Source: Microbacterium nymphoidis (lineage in GTDB: Bacteria; Actinomycetota; Actinomycetes; Actinomycetales; Microbacteriaceae). From it: a stretch of DNA of 64,000 nucleotides. The DNA is taken from the NCBI RefSeq assembly GCF_021044885.1, contig NZ_JAJNOD010000003.1, positions 1-64,000 on the forward strand, in the 5' to 3' direction. The notes beneath the pieces are model-generated. The model had not been told where the DNA came from, did no database searches, and worked only from the letters and a program-made list of their open reading frames with translations. Position 1 is the stretch's first letter. Each line of letters opens with the position of its first letter. This document shows positions 62,554 through 64,000 of this stretch, piece after piece. The translations under genes and the position numbers were made by a program.

Positions 62554-64000
62554 TCACTCTGATGATCCTGGAATCGTCCGCGCCACCACATCGCGCACCA
62601 TCTCCTCCGTCACCCCGAGCCCCCAGGTGGTGAGCTTCATGACCGGTGTGGCCTGTGCCATGGCGGCCAGCTCTGGAGCGGTATCCTGCAGCTCGGCGGG
62701 AAGACCGTCCCGCATCGCGCGCACCATCGGCGCCGTGACGGGGTGCTGCGCCCATTCGCCGAGTGTCGAGTCCAGCCGAAGGGGGTCCACCTGGCCGTCA
62801 CCGGGGGAGCGGACGTCCATGCGGAGTCGGATGTCGCGGGAGGAAGCGCCGACCTCCAGCACATAGGTGCCCGGATCGATCTGCCAGCGGCTCGCCCGCG
62901 CGTTCCAGAACGCCAGATCGCGCGGCCCGATGTCGATCGTGACCGCACCGGTCTCGCCGGGCGCCAGCAGGATCTTGGCGAAACCCCGGAGCTCGTGCGC
63001 CGGACGCGTCACGGGGCCCGGCGCGGTGGCCGGCGGAGCGACATACAGCTGGACGACCTCCGACCCTGCGCGATCGCCCGTGTTCCGGACCGTCACCCGG
63101 ACGCGCCATGCATTCTCGCCACTGGATGACACCGCTGCTTCCTCGTAGGCGAACGTGGTGTAGGACAGGCCGTGGCCGAAGGGGTACGCCACTTCACGCG
63201 CGAACGTGTCGTACGAGCGGTAGCCCACATAGATGTCCTCGCCGTAGATCACCTCGCCGTCGCGACCGGGGAACGTCGCGAAGCTCGGCGTGTCCTCGAG
63301 CCGCACCGGAATGGTCTCGGCGAGCCGGCCGGACGGGTTAGTGGCGCCGGTGAGGACCTCCGCCAGGGCGCGGCCTCCCGCCTGTCCGAGCAGCCAGCCT
63401 TCCACCAGCGCGTTGGCGGTGTCGCGCCACGGGACCTCGACCACGCCACCGTTGGACAGCACGACGACGAGCGGGCGACCCGTGCCGGACAGGCGGTGCA
63501 GGAGATCGATCTGTTCGCTGGGCAGCGCGAGCGTGGTGCGATCGAAGCCCTCCGATTCCGCGTTGTCGGCGAGGCCGAGGAAGAGTACGACGACATCGCT
63601 CTCGCCGGCTCGGGAGACCGCTGCGTCCGCGAGCGAATCGTCCGCGTCGCCGCGCAACGTGAATCCGGCTTCGAACTCCACGGCGCCGTCGTGCAGGTCG
63701 CGCAGGGCGTCCAGCGCCGACATCACACGAGTGGGGTTCACGCGCGACGACCCGCCGCCCTGGAAGCGCGGAGTCCGTGCGAACTCACCGACCACCAGAA
63801 GCCGGGATGTCGGTGCGAGAGGGAGGGTGCCGTCGTTGTGGAGCAGCGTGATGGCCTCGCGCGCGGCCAGCAGCGCCACGGCCTCCGCTTCGGCGACATC
63901 TCGCCGGCCGCGGGGTGCCGCGGTTCTGTCGGCGAGTGTGTGCAGCCGGCCCACCGCCGCATCGAGTGCGGCCTCCGGCAGCGTGCCCGCGCCCAGGGCG
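62554..64000 (-). CDS. GH3 beta-glucosidase, C-terminal part (5' end outside window)
   Basis: At least 482 residues; the frame stays open to the right edge (ALGAGTLPEAALDAAVGRLH), so the N-terminal nucleophile-bearing TIM barrel lies beyond it. Visible are the GH3 C-terminal alpha/beta sandwich (LLVVGEFARTPRFQGGGSSR, LGLADNAESEGFDRTTLALP, ALVEGWLLGQAGGRALAEVL, NPSGRLAETIP) and the fibronectin III-like domain (SEVVQLYVAPP, ELRGFAKILLAPGE). The YPFGHGLSYTTF motif is diagnostic. It hydrolyses beta-glucosides or related sugars and is convergent with the acyl-CoA synthetase. Confidence 0.9.
   Translation of the reverse strand, partial: ALGAGTLPEAALDAAVGRLHTLADRTAAPRGRRDVAEAEAVALLAAREAITLLHNDGTLPLAPTSRLLVVGEFARTPRFQGGGSSRVNPTRVMSALDALRDLHDGAVEFEAGFTLRGDADDSLADAAVSRAGESDVVVLFLGLADNAESEGFDRTTLALPSEQIDLLHRLSGTGRPLVVVLSNGGVVEVPWRDTANALVEGWLLGQAGGRALAEVLTGATNPSGRLAETIPVRLEDTPSFATFPGRDGEVIYGEDIYVGYRSYDTFAREVAYPFGHGLSYTTFAYEEAAVSSSGENAWRVRVTVRNTGDRAGSEVVQLYVAPPATAPGPVTRPAHELRGFAKILLAPGETGAVTIDIGPRDLAFWNARASRWQIDPGTYVLEVGASSRDIRLRMDVRSPGDGQVDPLRLDSTLGEWAQHPVTAPMVRAMRDGLPAELQDTAPELAAMAQATPVMKLTTWGLGVTEEMVRDVVARTIPGSSE

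Overview
The window is high-GC DNA with heavy GTG-start use, dense four-base gene overlaps and actinobacterial gene order. The products and gene order fit a Microbacteriaceae-like actinobacterium, probably near Microbacterium (inference). It opens at the end of an rRNA operon (5S rRNA plus terminator). The chromosomal backbone matches, in order, the Mycobacterium tuberculosis Rv1691-Rv1713 neighbourhood as I know it: a repeat/TPR-type protein, HAD phosphatase, a 50-residue protein, tlyA, nadK, recN (0.2-7.5 kb); pyrG, Nudix, xerD (17.5-20.8 kb); a Soj/ParA-like ATPase, scpA, scpB, an rRNA pseudouridine synthase, tyrA, cmk, der (33-40 kb).

Accessory blocks are spliced into that backbone. 7.7-10.5 kb holds a MetQ-MetN-MetI methionine importer. 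10.5-17.5 kb is a LacI-controlled fructan/sucrose operon (binding protein, two permeases, GH32 hydrolase, fructokinase) with two clear operators around its promoter. 21-27.7 kb is a gamma-glutamylation catabolic operon (APC permease, GntR regulator, glutamine-synthetase-like ligase, aldehyde dehydrogenase, SDR, gamma-glutamyl hydrolase); the SDR in place of a flavin oxidase points to an amino-alcohol such as ethanolamine rather than putrescine. 27.9-32.9 kb is a lipoprotein plus MacAB-like export system whose adaptor carries a peptidoglycan-binding domain.

After der come a Nudix hydrolase fused to a YacP/NYN-like nuclease domain, an Hsp15-like S4 protein followed by eroded copies of its own 3' end, a YhhN membrane protein and a GNAT enzyme. 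A tRNA-Pro(GGG) at 44.2 kb marks the left edge of a lower-GC island. The island contains a broken tyrosine integrase, a nuclease-like gene whose 5' end is unclear, a Hachiman defence pair (hamA, hamB), a third uncharacterised gene translationally coupled to hamB, and a DUF3800 gene; a short degenerate copy of the tRNA 3' part lies at about 51.73 kb. This is the most interesting region.

From 51.9 kb the GC-rich background returns: a GntR regulator beside a wrecked MFS gene, a TetR/SMR efflux unit around a 36-bp perfect palindrome, a glutamate-racemase homologue with both catalytic cysteines changed to serine, a GNAT, a VanZ-like protein, then a GntR-regulated FAH hydrolase / metallo-beta-lactamase / thiolase / acyl-CoA ligase pathway of unknown substrate and the C-terminal part of a GH3 glycosidase running off the right edge.
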